Part shown: piece after piece, positions 23,069 through 33,843 of the stretch
How the letters are laid out: every line of letters starts with the position of its first letter
How positions within the stretch are numbered: position 1 is the stretch's first letter
Origin: Roridomyces roridus
Taxonomy: Eukaryota; Basidiomycota; Agaricomycetes; Agaricales; Mycenaceae
NCBI GenBank assembly: GCA_029378245.1
Contig: JARKIF010000065.1
Span: forward strand, 62,001-126,000
Direction of reading: 5' to 3'
Length of the DNA: 64,000 nucleotides
The notes under the pieces: model-generated
Databases searched by the model: none
Seen by the model: only the letters and a program-made list of their open reading frames with translations
Told to the model about the DNA's origin: nothing
Translations under genes and position numbers: made by a program

Positions 23069-23891
23069 TTGAGGGTCCTTGGTGGACAAAACCTGGAATT
23101 GTGCAGGGATGTGTGTTTCTTACTTCAAATCTCGACAAAAATCTCAAGATCTTGAAAGATTTGGCTCACTTTGAAAGTTGAATCAAGTTCTTGCAACATC
23201 CATCAATATCTTGCTAATTTTTGCACAATGTGGTATTTCAAGCAGGGTTCAGGTGATATTTTCTGTATTGCAAGGATGCAAGATCTTGTGAGTCAGACAA
23301 CAAATGGAAACAGATAAAAAATTGACACTGAAATCCCAAATTCTGTAGTGTGTCACAAGATCTTGGAAGGTTAAAGGCCGCAAGTGTCAGAGCAAATCCC
23401 ACATGGCAATCACTGATTTTCTGATTGCCACCCACTCAGGCTGTTGATCTGTTGGCAGCCGAACTGCCAGGAAAGGGATAGATCACACTGTTGCACCCTT
23501 CAACATCAAATGATTGATCACAGTAGCGGCTTGAACTCGGCCACCATGGCACCACTGACTCTGGTGAGATCTTGCATCCCTATTAGACTTGATGAGCCAT
23601 ATTTTGACTTTCAATCTTTCAAAATATTTGAACATTTGCTGCAAATCAGTGGCCTCAAAATGAATCAGTGGAACTTGCACAAACTTTCAAGGTCTTGGGG
23701 GAGGAAAACTCACAAGATCTTCCAAGATGATGGTCAAATAATGCCAGGGCAAGTCCACAATCTTCCAATATCTTCCAAAATCTTGAACAAACTGGAAAAT
23801 CTTGCCAAATCTTGCAAGATCTTCGAAGATGTCACGGAAATGATGGTTGTGGCAACAAGAAAACACCTTTTGTCCACCAAGGGCCTTCATA
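23069..23891. mobile_element. Putative inverted-repeat element with AAGATCTTG words, about 823 bp
   Basis: Left end GGGTCCTTGGTGGACAAAA (23074-23092) recurs inverted as TTTTGTCCACCAAGGG (23868-23883). GCATAC flanks both sides (23063-23068, 23892-23897). The interior repeats words like AAGATCTTG and AAATCTTGCAAG. No coding capacity. Superfamily unclear. Confidence 0.5.
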
Positions 23892-24310
23892 GCATACATC
23901 TGGTATGGATCGTGTTCTGAAGTTTAGCCCACTGTCCCTGCGCATTATCCAGGGCCAACTTTTTACGGCGATCAATAGAGCAACATGTCCAAGTTGCCTG
24001 ACGCCTAAGGGCTGGCGCATCGTTCGATATCGGATGTGTCTGGTACTACGGTACAATACCAGACGGCACAATTGGCAGCAATCATGATGCCGCCCTCGGC
24101 AGGTCAATTGCCAGCTACATTACGTGTACACGAGTGGGACTCGCTAATGAGTTGACATACTAGCCGAGATTACCCGAGTCCCACTCGTAGCCGAGTCCCA
24201 CTACTCTGGTATATCCTCAATAGCCTTGAACTTACTCAATCTTCACTTGACTGCGTCCCAAGTGCAAGACTCTGTGACTGCTCCTCATTTATCACGGGGC
24301 CCGGGCATAA

Positions 24311-25356
24311 TCAAATCTGCTGCGCCACTACCAGGATCCGTCCCTCCAGCATACGTTGCAACATCGTTGGATGAACGACAAGAAGAACATAAAGCCGGAG
24401 ATTGCGTGGTCGCAGTTTCGGCGGCGTTTCGCACCTGGTTTCGAGAATGTGCTCGAAATTGGGGTTCACAAAGGGTGGTATAGTCCCGGAAATCTGCTCG
24501 AAAGGTGTGTGTGGAATCAAAAAAGAATTCACTTTTCTAAGCTTGCGCAGCCTGGTATTCCGATGGGTCTTCATTCCTTGGCTTCAAGCTGAAATCGACA
24601 ACTACGTCAATCGCGTCAACACCACTGCAAAACGCGCGGATCGTAACAAAATCCTACCGCATGGTGTTCCGAATGATATATTCCAGTATCCGGATGATTA
24701 TGGTGCCTTGGACTTCAAGGTATGTGAATTTGCCCTGGGACACGAATGATCTGTTCACAATTCATCAGATTATGGCTGATACCAACGCCATCGAGCACGT
24801 TCGAAGGCGTGGTCACGACGTCTTCAAGCTCGTCCCAGATGACTTTGCTGCCCTGGCAGCGGAGTTCTATGGTGACATCGGCAACCCGCCTGTCTCGCAG
24901 ACCAACGTTTGGGAGGTGTACTTGCAGATTCTACAACGGTTTGAGCATCCCGACACTTTCGATCGCATGCCGAGAGATAGAGATGCTGAATGGGGTCACG
25001 TACTCACAATGGCGGAGGACGACTATCGCGAGGAGCATCTAGAGCTTATTCCCAACCTTGAAAACTTGGCTCACGGCAGAGAGGGCTACATATACTACGG
25101 CGGAGTCAATAATGGTCTTGGTATTGGTGAGTTCACTTACTTGCCATGGAGCATCGCCTAATCCTACCAACAAGATGACGGCCACCATCAACTCCTTGAC
25201 GCCATGATAGAGAGAGATGAACCACTGCTGGCGGGCACGCACTTTGTTCCGATTATAGAAGATGATTTCTTGCTCGCAGATTTAACGTCGGATAAGGAAG
25301 ATGAAAATTCGGAGGAAGACGAGAATCAGGTGGAGAAAATAGTCACTGCTATGTAG
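24311..25356 (+). pseudogene. C-terminal part of a fungal integrase-core-family protein (5' end not found)
   Basis: Four exons fit one frame: 24311-24504, 24551-24719, 24769-25126 and 25175-25356. The introns are 46, 49 and 48 bp (GTGTGT...GCGCAG, GTATGT...TCATCAG, GTGAGT...ACAAG). The protein includes LLES-LVFRWVFIPWLQAEIDNYVNRVN, LPHGVPNDIFQYPDDYGALDFK and PPVSQTNVWEVYLQIL. I recognise these as the tail of an integrase/DDE-like protein family common in Agaricomycete genomes; this comes from memory and has not been checked. The frame is closed by a stop at 24308, so the catalytic N-terminal part is missing or sits in an exon I could not find. It ends with an acidic tail and TAG at 25354-25356. 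Confidence 0.55.
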
Positions 25357-25749
25357 TAGACCTTTTCAATGGAGGATTGAGTGACGATGAGCTTGGGAGG
25401 CAGTTGAAGTGGGACCACCGTTGAAACATGTAAGATGAGTGAGTTTCCAGCGATGAAAGGGTTCATTGGGTCTTATATACGACACGGTACATGTAGGCCG
25501 ACGTAAATACACCGGGACTGAGACTGAGCAAAACCACGGCGGAAGCAGTTATTACGCTGCTCCCGGGCATCCAGTCGGCCTCATTGTGGGCAATGACCAA
25601 CCACCAAGGGTGAAGAGTAGGGAAATGCGGACACGCCACCGCTGAGAAGGCGTGCTCTGTGTGTGCGAAGAACACGGCGGCAATGGCGTGGCAGCAAATG
25701 CTAGCGGCGCCAAGCCCGGAAGAGTTAGGGAGGGAAGAACAGTAACTCA

Positions 25750-25953
25750 CACGGCGGATAATCAGTTGTCACTTTTCATTTTGGTGCAACTGTCCCTTTT
25801 TTTCCAGCACTTGTCATGTTGCACTCTCCTTTGTCGTTCCTTTGTCTAAAAATAGCACAAAGGAACGACAAAGGGGATCTGTCCCTTTTTTCGAGGCTGA
25901 AAAAAGTGACAGATGCACCACAAAGAAAAAGTGACAACTGTTTATCCGCCGTG
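25750..25953. mobile_element. Small palindromic CAC-ended element, 204 bp
   Basis: CACGGCGGATAA ... TTATCCGCCGTG ends are flanked by TCA on both sides (25747-25749, 25954-25956). The inverted ends continue loosely (CAGTTGTCACTTTT) and the centre holds a hairpin of CCTTTGTCGTTCCTTTGT against its inverse. A 3-bp TNA duplication fits PIF/Harbinger; CAC ends would also fit CACTA. Confidence 0.7.
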
Positions 25954-25956
25954 TCA

Positions 25957-27558
25957 CCGACGTTGCCCTTTTCCACTCGTCCGATACCCAGCATATCCAC
26001 ACTCCCCAGCGCACATGACGCCCCGAATCCCGCGGTCGTGGTCCAAGTACTTGAACTGGGCCCGGGCCAGTTACGAGAACTTACTTGCTAAGTTCTCGTT
26101 CTTTTAAAATTCAGTCAGGCCAGAATCCCGACAACTTTTTATACGGATTCAGACTTTTGATGAAGGCGGCTGTGCTGTTTCCTTTTTGCGGCTACAATCA
26201 GCAATTTTGACAGCTGCCATCAGTGAGTTTTTCCTTTCTCTCCAGAGCATTCAATTTCCCCTGAAATGACCTGAAATTTTGCAAGCACACTCCTAGTACC
26301 TGGACTCGAGTTTTGTTTCCCCAAGGTGAGGTCTCATTTCGGATATTACATATGATATCTGTGATTTGCCTGTCGTTTGCAATCAGTCCCTTTTGAGTCA
26401 ACCAGAGACCCTGGATCTCTGGGATGTGGTTAGGCTGAAGAAGGAGGTGTAATATTGCCTAGAACCCCCTCCTTGTAAATTACAAAAAATCCTCGCAGCC
26501 GAAAGAACATACATTGTGTGATGGATGTTCATATGCATCGGCACTGATTCCCCATGTCCTCGCTGAGATTCCATCCTTTTTGTGAGATATTGGAGCAGAT
26601 TGAGGACAAATCTCTGTCTGAAAGCGTGCACAGAGCCCACATTTCCCTCAAAACCCTGGATGGTCTAGACTAGATCACCAAGTGACTGCTCCACAGCCTA
26701 CGGGCTGCTGGCCTGTTGAGTACTCGTCTTTTTCACCACAGTTACACCAAGATGTAGTGAGCTCTGGGTCCTGTTGAGACAGAAGGTTCAAATGACGCCA
26801 GACAAACTACTTAATGTTGACTTAATGTTCTGCTATTAGCTACCCTGGGCTTGGCAGTGTAAGGCAAACTGAGTGCAGAAATGCATACATAGGCTCTTCC
26901 TTGAGTTGTCTAGGGCACTGTGGGGCATTTTCGATGCTCTGCCAGTTGGATATTTGGGACAGAGCAATGAGGGATCAAAGATTGATCAAAGGTGTCACAA
27001 TAATCACGTCACTGCAAGCCGGGTTCTCTACACAGCCACACATTCACATTTGATTTCACCCAACACACTGTGTACATTATTCACACAAGTAAGTTCTCGT
27101 CTATGCCGTGCTCTGCAACGGCCCGTACCCCCAAGTCAAATGGATAACAGACGGAGCGGCCCGAGCGGTGGACTCGGACGATGAGAGCGCGTATTAGGTG
27201 TCGGTGGGGCCGAGTCCGGGTAGCTGTGTGAGCGTCGAGCAGGGGTGGGACGAGAGCAGCTATGGTAAAGTGGGAGGGGTGAATCCCTATGCGACTTGCA
27301 GCTTGGAAGGAGGTGGCGGCTGGTGGCGGCGGCCAAGAGCGCTGTGACAGTGATACGCGGGAGTGACGGTGGAGATTGATATCACGGCTCGGCGGTCTCT
27401 CGGGTCCTGCATCATTCGCTTGCCAAAACGAGCTCGACTGTCCGGCCTTCCATAGATTTCGCGTTAAGTCCATTGAGGAAGCGTGGAGAAACCGAAACTT
27501 GCCGTCGGAGATTTTGTCAAATGGACTGGGGAAAAAATTGAGTCTAGTCACATCATAT
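25957..27558. other. Stretch without a recognised gene
   Basis: No convincing coding region. Minus-strand frames at 26198-26640 (such as RFVLNLLQYLTKRMESQRG) could be exon relics of an unknown protein, but I cannot join them. Confidence 0.4.
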
Positions 27559-27940
27559 CGCTTGTCCCGAATCGAACGGGTCCTTCCGCAGCAGGTTTAT
27601 GCCAGACTAATTTGAGCGAACGCGCTCCGAGCGCCAACAAGCAATATACATCCCGTAGAAACCCAGCAATTACCAGCCATTTCCAAGGAGATTCAGTGTC
27701 AAGAAGAGGCAGCAATCCAGAATCCAGATTTCACAGGGTAACAGAATTCGGAGGGAGCACATTGCCGGCCTTGAATTCAGAGTATAGAGGCAAGTACGAG
27801 CATACCTGGCATCTAGAAAGAAAAGAGAGAGAAAAGAGTGGAATACTCATTCAGTTGCTTGCCCCGAATCGAACGGGTCCTCCCGCAGCAGGTTGGTGAC
27901 AGATCTAATTTGAGCGGACGCGCTCCAAGCGCTAACAAGC
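27559..27940 (-). repeat. Two tRNA-like repeats, family 1
   Basis: Copies at 27559-27643 and 27855-27940 on the minus strand, with GTTCGATTCGGGACAAGC and GTTCGATTCGGGGCAAGC ends. Sequence from 27940 to about 28160 is homologous to the spacer at 47.1-47.3 kb, placing these in the inverted duplication that also carries the gene fragment next to them. Confidence 0.75.
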
Positions 27941-28165
27941 ATGATACGTCCCAGTAAATACCAGTTGTGTATGACCAGGTCCAGGAAATGCCAAGCAGAT
28001 TCAGCGTGCCAGAAGAGAGTCAAGTCAAGACAGCTGAACTCCAGGTCCAGGCCCGAGCCGTATGAAGACGTGGTCGTGGACGTTCGAGACTCGAACTTTC
28101 AAAGAAGGGCATCGAGCGTCCAGAGCCAGCACGCGAAGATGAAAGTAAAGAGCAAGCGGTACGCA

Positions 28166-29017
28166 TCACTGATGTCGATTACCCATCCACTCCACACACA
28201 CATACGCGCGCGCCAAAAAATGCAATAACAAGAAAAACGCAAGGGGAGGATGGATGTGGCTGTTGTACACTACTAGATGTGATGGTGGTGCCAGTCTTCC
28301 CGCCCGTGTCCTTGTCAGACGCGGAACGCGACCGAGTCCGGCAGAGGGAGACGGTGCGCGTGTAGAAGAAACTGCAGCCGGTGTAGGTTTGAGGGGTAAC
28401 GTGCTCGTAGAAGGTGACGTCGACAAGACCGACTCTGTAGCCTCTGGTGCAGACGAGACACGTAGGTGCCCTTGCCCATGACCAGCAGCAGCAGCCAACG
28501 AAGCCTGCTGCGTCGTCACACGTGGAGCCAAGGCAGGCGAGTACGGTCCAGCAGCCAACACGCTCGCTGCCAGCGGGGGTATAATAGGTAGTGGCTTCTC
28601 CTGATCTGAAGACGCCACCTCCACCCAGCCATCCTCCCCATCTTCCTCCTGCTGCTCCCTCCTCCCCCGCCCAGCACCAGACCCAAGCGCAACACAAACC
28701 GCCTCTGACCGACTACGGCACCTCATCCCCTCCTGCACGCCCTCCCTCGAATAAGGCGTCCCAGACCCAGACCCAGCACGTGCACCCGCCAGCGCAGCAG
28801 GTAGCAATCCAGGAGCGCGCGGTGAGCCTTTGACATTCACCAATCGATGTACACTGGTATCACTGCCAGCGGGACTAGTCGCTGGTGTCGAAGACGACGC
28901 CGACGGCAGCGGGAACAAATCCGCATCATCGTCGTCCGCTTAGACAGCTATCGGTCTCGAAGGGGCCGGCGGCAAGTAGGGGAAGTACGAGTCGGGGAAG
29001 TGCTGATGCTGAATGTG
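28166..29017 (-). pseudogene. Broken inverted copy of the 3' half of the gene at 44400-46806
   Basis: Minus-strand translation matches the C-terminal half of the plus-strand gene over long stretches (TSVHRLVNVKGSPRA, AGARAGSGSGTPYSREGV, RCRSRSEAVCVALGSG, ASLAAAAGHGQGHLR). Similarity starts at 29017 (equivalent to 45903) and continues past the stop codon into the downstream repeats. It carries an in-frame stop (ATA GCT GTC TAA against ATA GCT GCC TAC at the same place in the intact gene), small deletions, and a frameshifted C-terminus. It has no 5' half and no start, so it is a truncated duplicate. Confidence 0.85.
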
Positions 29018-29821
29018 CTTACATTGAAAGCGCCAGACTCCAGTGGAGAACTCCATGCCCGTCCGGCAGATGATCGATGAATCCGCGTTCCATGGGTGCT
29101 ACAGCGGCGGTGATGACACCTCCACGATATACGTACCTGCCTGCCATGAATGAAAAGAAGACATCAGAAAAAGAGTAGACGCACAGCGTATTCCGGCCCC
29201 CAAACTGCAGCCCATCCACAGCGCTCACAACGCACCCAAATTACCCGTAACCACCATCGTGAGCAGGTCAAAGCCCTCCCGTCCGTAGTCGAAGGCTCGA
29301 GCATGATGCCTCACTCAGCCTCAAATCCGAGCCGAATGTCGTGAGCCCCGGTGCGAAGACGGTACCCATGAGATTGACGAGGATCTTGGCGTTGCGGATA
29401 AGCGACGGGTTGGTGCTAGCAACGAAGGGGTCCGAGCCGTCTGCCCTAGGCCCCTACGCGAGACAAGCTTGCAGGTTGGTCGAGGGACGCGCAGAGCTCT
29501 AGAGCGCGCCACTGCGGAGGAGGTGCGAGTGCTTGAGGGGGTGTGATGTGAGGCGGGGAGGAGTGCCATCCATGTGGAGGGCCAACGCTGCTGGTAAGGA
29601 CCAGGATGGCGCTTGCGATCCATTTGCGATCCATCGTCGTTGGTGACTTGAAATTGGTCAAAGATTCCAAGTTTGATCCGAGGCGTGACTTGAAGTGACT
29701 CAAGCCGAGATGCCGAACTCCTTTTCTTCCGAACGCTCATGATCTCAGCCTTCAGGCCTGTTGTAGATTAGATTCCGAGTACTTTATGTAATCGGTCATA
29801 TGATTTTTGTCCCGTACCAGG
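29018..29821 (-). pseudogene. Unrecognised coding relic on the minus strand
   Basis: Minus-strand frames read MDRKWIASAILVLTSSVG (a signal-peptide-like start near 29628), then DPFVASTNPSLIRNAKILVN followed by LMGTVFAPGLTTFGSDL, then VDGLQFGGRNTLCVYSFSDV and further. They suggest a multi-exon secreted protein that I cannot identify and cannot join without frame breaks. It abuts the truncated gene copy on one side and a hAT-like element on the other. Confidence 0.3.
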
Positions 29822-30683
29822 TAGTGTTGCCGTCGAGGCGAGTTGAGGCGAGCCGATGTCACCAACTCGATCCAACTCGATTAACCGAGTCGAGTCGAGT
29901 GGAGACCGAGTTAAGCCGAGTTGTATCACGTGTATCTAGTCATCCCGCTTAGTTACTCTGATTGAAGGCATCTCACTTTATCTCTTCCATCTCTGACTCC
30001 GAACTCGGTCTATGCGCCGGTCCGACTCCTCCTACGAAGCCACCCCGTCACCACGAAAACCTCCGTCTCGCCATTCATCTCCCTTCCACGCTTATGCTGG
30101 ACTGTGTTGATCCTCTAGAGCTGGACTTGTGAGTATGTAGCCGCACAATAAGTCGGGGTGGATGGTCCGGGAGTCATCGGGGCGGGATAACCAGCCATTG
30201 GAGCCGGATAGTAGCCGCCAGTATAGTAACTCCCATATGCCGCCGGGTTCATGAAATGAGTAGTAGCTGGAGGGTTTTGCATGGGAGGCAGCCGAGGAAG
30301 CTCCCACTGAGAGTTGGGGCACCTGCAGGTCTCAGGAGCTGGGAAGCGGCAGCGCTCAGCCATGGTGGGTGCGGCAGAGACGCGTCTTTTTTTCGCCGTT
30401 AGCCACGCGATCGCGTACCAAATGGCCCGGCCGCCGGTTGCTAAGACCATTGCTAGTGAGTCCGAGGACTCGGACAGCGGGTTTTGTGGGTCAGAATGTG
30501 GATTAAGCAGGCGCGACTGTGGACGCGTCGCGGTCTAAGAAGGACATAGCATGTATGTAATCTTGATGGAGAACTCGCCCACAACTCGACCTCGACTCAA
30601 CTCGACTCGATCTGTCGAGTTCATCAACTCGTTACCCGAGCCGAGGTCTAGACCGATGTCAACTCACCTCGACGGCAACACTA
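29822..30683. mobile_element. Non-autonomous hAT-like element rich in CGAGT words, 862 bp
   Basis: TAGTGTTGCCGTCGAGG ... CCTCGACGGCAACACTA ends are flanked by the 8-bp duplication GTACCAGG (29814-29821, 30684-30691). Subterminal regions are packed with ACTCGA/TCGAGT and GAGTTGAG words. The first eight bases TAGTGTTG are shared with the autonomous hAT at 37691-40257. No recognised coding sequence inside. Confidence 0.9.
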
Positions 30684-31243
30684 GTACCAGGTTTGGCTGT
30701 TTGCGATTTTCGTGTAACCAGAAATCTGTGAGCTCACGTGACTTAACGTGCGTGTCCCTCGTTCGATTCCCGCCGCAGCCGTTCTATTTTTTTCTTCTCT
30801 TTTGTATGCCATCTGCTCCTCGTCTTTTACTTTGTATTGCGGGTCCTCTGAGTCTGCCTGTGGTTTCAAGTTTTGGTATATGTATTTCCATGTGTTATCC
30901 AAATATTGGCTCAATGCGAACTGGTCGACGCGACAGCGTCGAGCAGTGAGCTTTGAGTCATCACAAAGACCGCGGGTGTCTGCCTATTTTTGACCTGTTT
31001 AGCGAACTTGGTTGCCGCATGCTGCAAAAACTGTCAAGGGCATGTTGAAATCCCAGTGGGCCACTCTGGTGTGCCTAACAAGTGTTCAATGTGCACTTTT
31101 ATTCAAAATCTCTATTTCCTGTGCATCTTCTAACCTGCTAGAAGGGCCTTGAATATTTACAGAATTCTTCTAGCACTGGGGGAAGAATCCAGGCCCATTC
31201 TTTCCCTCAGTGTTGTTGTTGTTGTTTGTCCTTTGATCAAGGG

Positions 31244-32358
31244 TAGTCTCTCGTAGACATAGACAGACTACGATACAGCTGACGAACAAGTTGTACCTGT
31301 ATGTAGTCTGTTTGCAATCGTGCCCCTTTGGCAGGTGCCACCCAATCGACGTCATCGCCCAGAAGGGATGACCACGTGCACTGCCAGCGCGACACCTCTC
31401 CTCCTCCTCCCTGGCCCGTCTCGCCCTCCAACGCGTGGCCGTCCGTCACATATGCTCCACACCGTACCCAGAGGCTGTCCAAAGGACCTACCCCGCTCAT
31501 GGCTTCCCCTCAGCCCCCAAATCCTGCTGCATTACTCGCCACTTTGTCGCCACCCGCGTTCCTCGCATTCCGGCAAACCTGAGCCTCCACGGCAAGGAAA
31601 CCGCGCTCTGTGACGCCCCAAAGTCTCTCCGATACCCTCAATCGCGTCTCTTGCGCCTTAGTGGATGTCTCCACAGCCCTGCGGCTGACCGTTGCCCTAT
31701 GTGTGAGGAGGGATTGGAAACTCAGGTGCGTTAACTTCAATTCTTGTTCTCCGCACCTGTTTTCATATTCGAAGCATCCGAGTACAACCCTACAACTTAA
31801 AAGCCCGAGATTCCCGTCGGCAAGACGGCGCTGAACCCCACGACAACGACTCCCCTTGCCACCTTCTCAGCCCCTGCAGCCGGCGCGCTACCTTCCTCCT
31901 CTTTCATTCCGTCATCCAATCGCTTTTGCTGTCGGCTCCCTCTCGGGCACCTCACCTTGGGTGCAACTATGCGTTGCATGGCGAATGCGATGACTTACGA
32001 GACAAGGGCACAGAGTCGAGGGCCAGGCTGCCATAGTTAGTCGTTCGCGACTGTTGTCGGCGCTTGAATGGCGGATTGGTGTTGAGTTGACCGTCTGTGG
32101 CCGGGGCCTGGGACTGACCTGATTCATCCCTTCCTCATCCATCCTTCTTCCAGTCATTTTTTGTGTCTGATAGCAGTAGTTATCCTCAATGATTGTTTTT
32201 CTTGCCACTTCCTTGAAATCTGGGCCGGCCTGACTGCATTTGAGCCTGTAGAAAATAGTTGACGAGCAACGGGCTCGAACCGACGCGGACGAAACCCTTT
32301 TGGGCGATGACGTCGATTGGGTGGCCCCTGCCAGAGGGCCGTGTTTGACAGCAGACTA
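31244..32358. mobile_element. Non-autonomous Mutator-like element, 1115 bp
   Basis: Flanked by the 9-bp duplication GATCAAGGG (31235-31243, 32359-32367). Ends are TAGTCTCTCG... and ...GCAGACTA. Inside the left end a second inverted block (31317-31363, CCACCCAATCGACGTCATCGCCC, with spacing) matches 32300-32340 in reverse. The left end contains GTAGTCT...AGACTAC, a shorter version of the hairpin seen at 10801 and 11686. No transposase recognised. Confidence 0.75.
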
Positions 32359-32381
32359 GATCAAGGGAAGATCTATCAATA

Positions 32382-33843
32382 CACCACCGACCCGTCGAAA
32401 CTTTAGGCCGATGTCAAAGCAAGATGCTTTATCAAAGTTTTCCGGTGATGTAAAAAAGGATTAGCTTCGACGTCGGTTCGATGTCACTCCCACAGCGTAG
32501 ATTCCAGCTTGACTTCGACATCATATTGAGGGCCTCCCCAACGTCTATCTGGGCATATTGCCCGATGTAATTTCCACAGTACTTAATAGTCGAGGTTCCT
32601 CAAGCGGACTCCATGGATTAAATACAATTTGAATGTAAACCGGTACTTGTACTGCACACGAGTCGATTTATGCATTCTGAGCGCGGAATCGGAGTCGAAG
32701 ACAAGACAAGGCCACACTTACAGCTTAAGCCGAGCGAGACTCGGAAGCGAGAAAGGACTTTGTTGACTGAGTCGTAATCAATCACGTGAGTTCAGTCAAC
32801 ACAACTTTCGCTTGTCCCTTGTTTGTCTCCCTCCCACTTTCTTTCTTCCTGCCTCCACCCACTCCATTCCCTTTTGAGCGCCAGCAGCATCTTCGCCCCT
32901 TCGAACTCGCCTTGAACACAGCACCCGCCCTGCCAGTGTCCCTTACCCACCCTCTCCCACCCTCCTGTCAGCGCGGCCGCCGTCGATGTCTCAGTTCACT
33001 CACACCATCTCACCCCCGGGCCGTGACCTCAAGATTGCCTCAGGACATGGACAGAGTCTCCTCAGGCTTTCCGCTCAAGCCCGTGTCTCGTTGGAGCCAG
33101 AGAAGCTGCCATATCCCACCGTCCGTACGTCCCGCCACGCGACTCGCATCCGTATCGGCTTCCATGAATCATCGCCCCTCCCTCCACCGCCTTCCGGCCT
33201 CCCCTCCTTCAGTGCCTACATTGCCTCCCGCCGCTCTCGCTCCTTCCGGCCCTTCCAATACCTCGCCTTGGCCCTCACAGAAGATTTCTACGCCGCTGCT
33301 CGCACCCGCTGTTGACGCCGGACCCTTGACGACGCCACACTCTTCAAATGCCGCAAACCCTACGTAACCCAACGGCAACATTTCTCGAATGCCAAGTTTT
33401 CTCACTCCACGAAAATACAAAATGACCAAGGCGCTAACCTCCAAGTTCCCGTTTCAACCTCGAGCCACCACCAAAATGGCCTGCAAGCTAGATTTCCGTC
33501 TATTCAACACGGGGAATGGTAATGTTCTCTATTATTATTCTCATTTTCTTGTACATTACACTGTTTGTTTCCTGAGGAATATGATATTCTTTCCTGCATG
33601 TCAATTGTTCGAGTTTTTTTGAGAATTGCAATCAATGAATAATGAAGCTCATTGAGTGAAGAAACAGCTTCGATTTGAGGTAAGGCGGCGATGTCGATTC
33701 GACGTCGACGTCAATCGACCCTCAATTGATTTCAGCTTTGTCGCCACATCCGACGTCAAACGTTTATCGCGCTGACTTCACACAAAAACATCATTTGACA
33801 TTTGCTTCCGACCTCGTCGCAACGTCTCTTCGGATCGGTGGTG
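32382..33843. mobile_element. Putative TA-flanked inverted-repeat element, 1462 bp
   Basis: CACCACCGACCCG at the left and its near-inverse CGGATCGGTGGTG at the right are each flanked by TA. TA flanks suggest a Tc1/mariner-type insertion, but the inverted match is short (about 13 bp). The interior has open frames rich in Pro/Ser but no DDE transposase. Confidence 0.45.

Noticed and set aside
24125..24210. Short inverted-repeat element with GAGTGGGACTCG
   Set aside because: The inverted words are present, but there is no consistent target duplication and the span is under 90 bp; probably a decayed remnant.
32786..33367. 193-codon open frame
   Set aside because: Pro/Ser-rich composition without domain, no splice partner, and it lies inside a putative transposable element.
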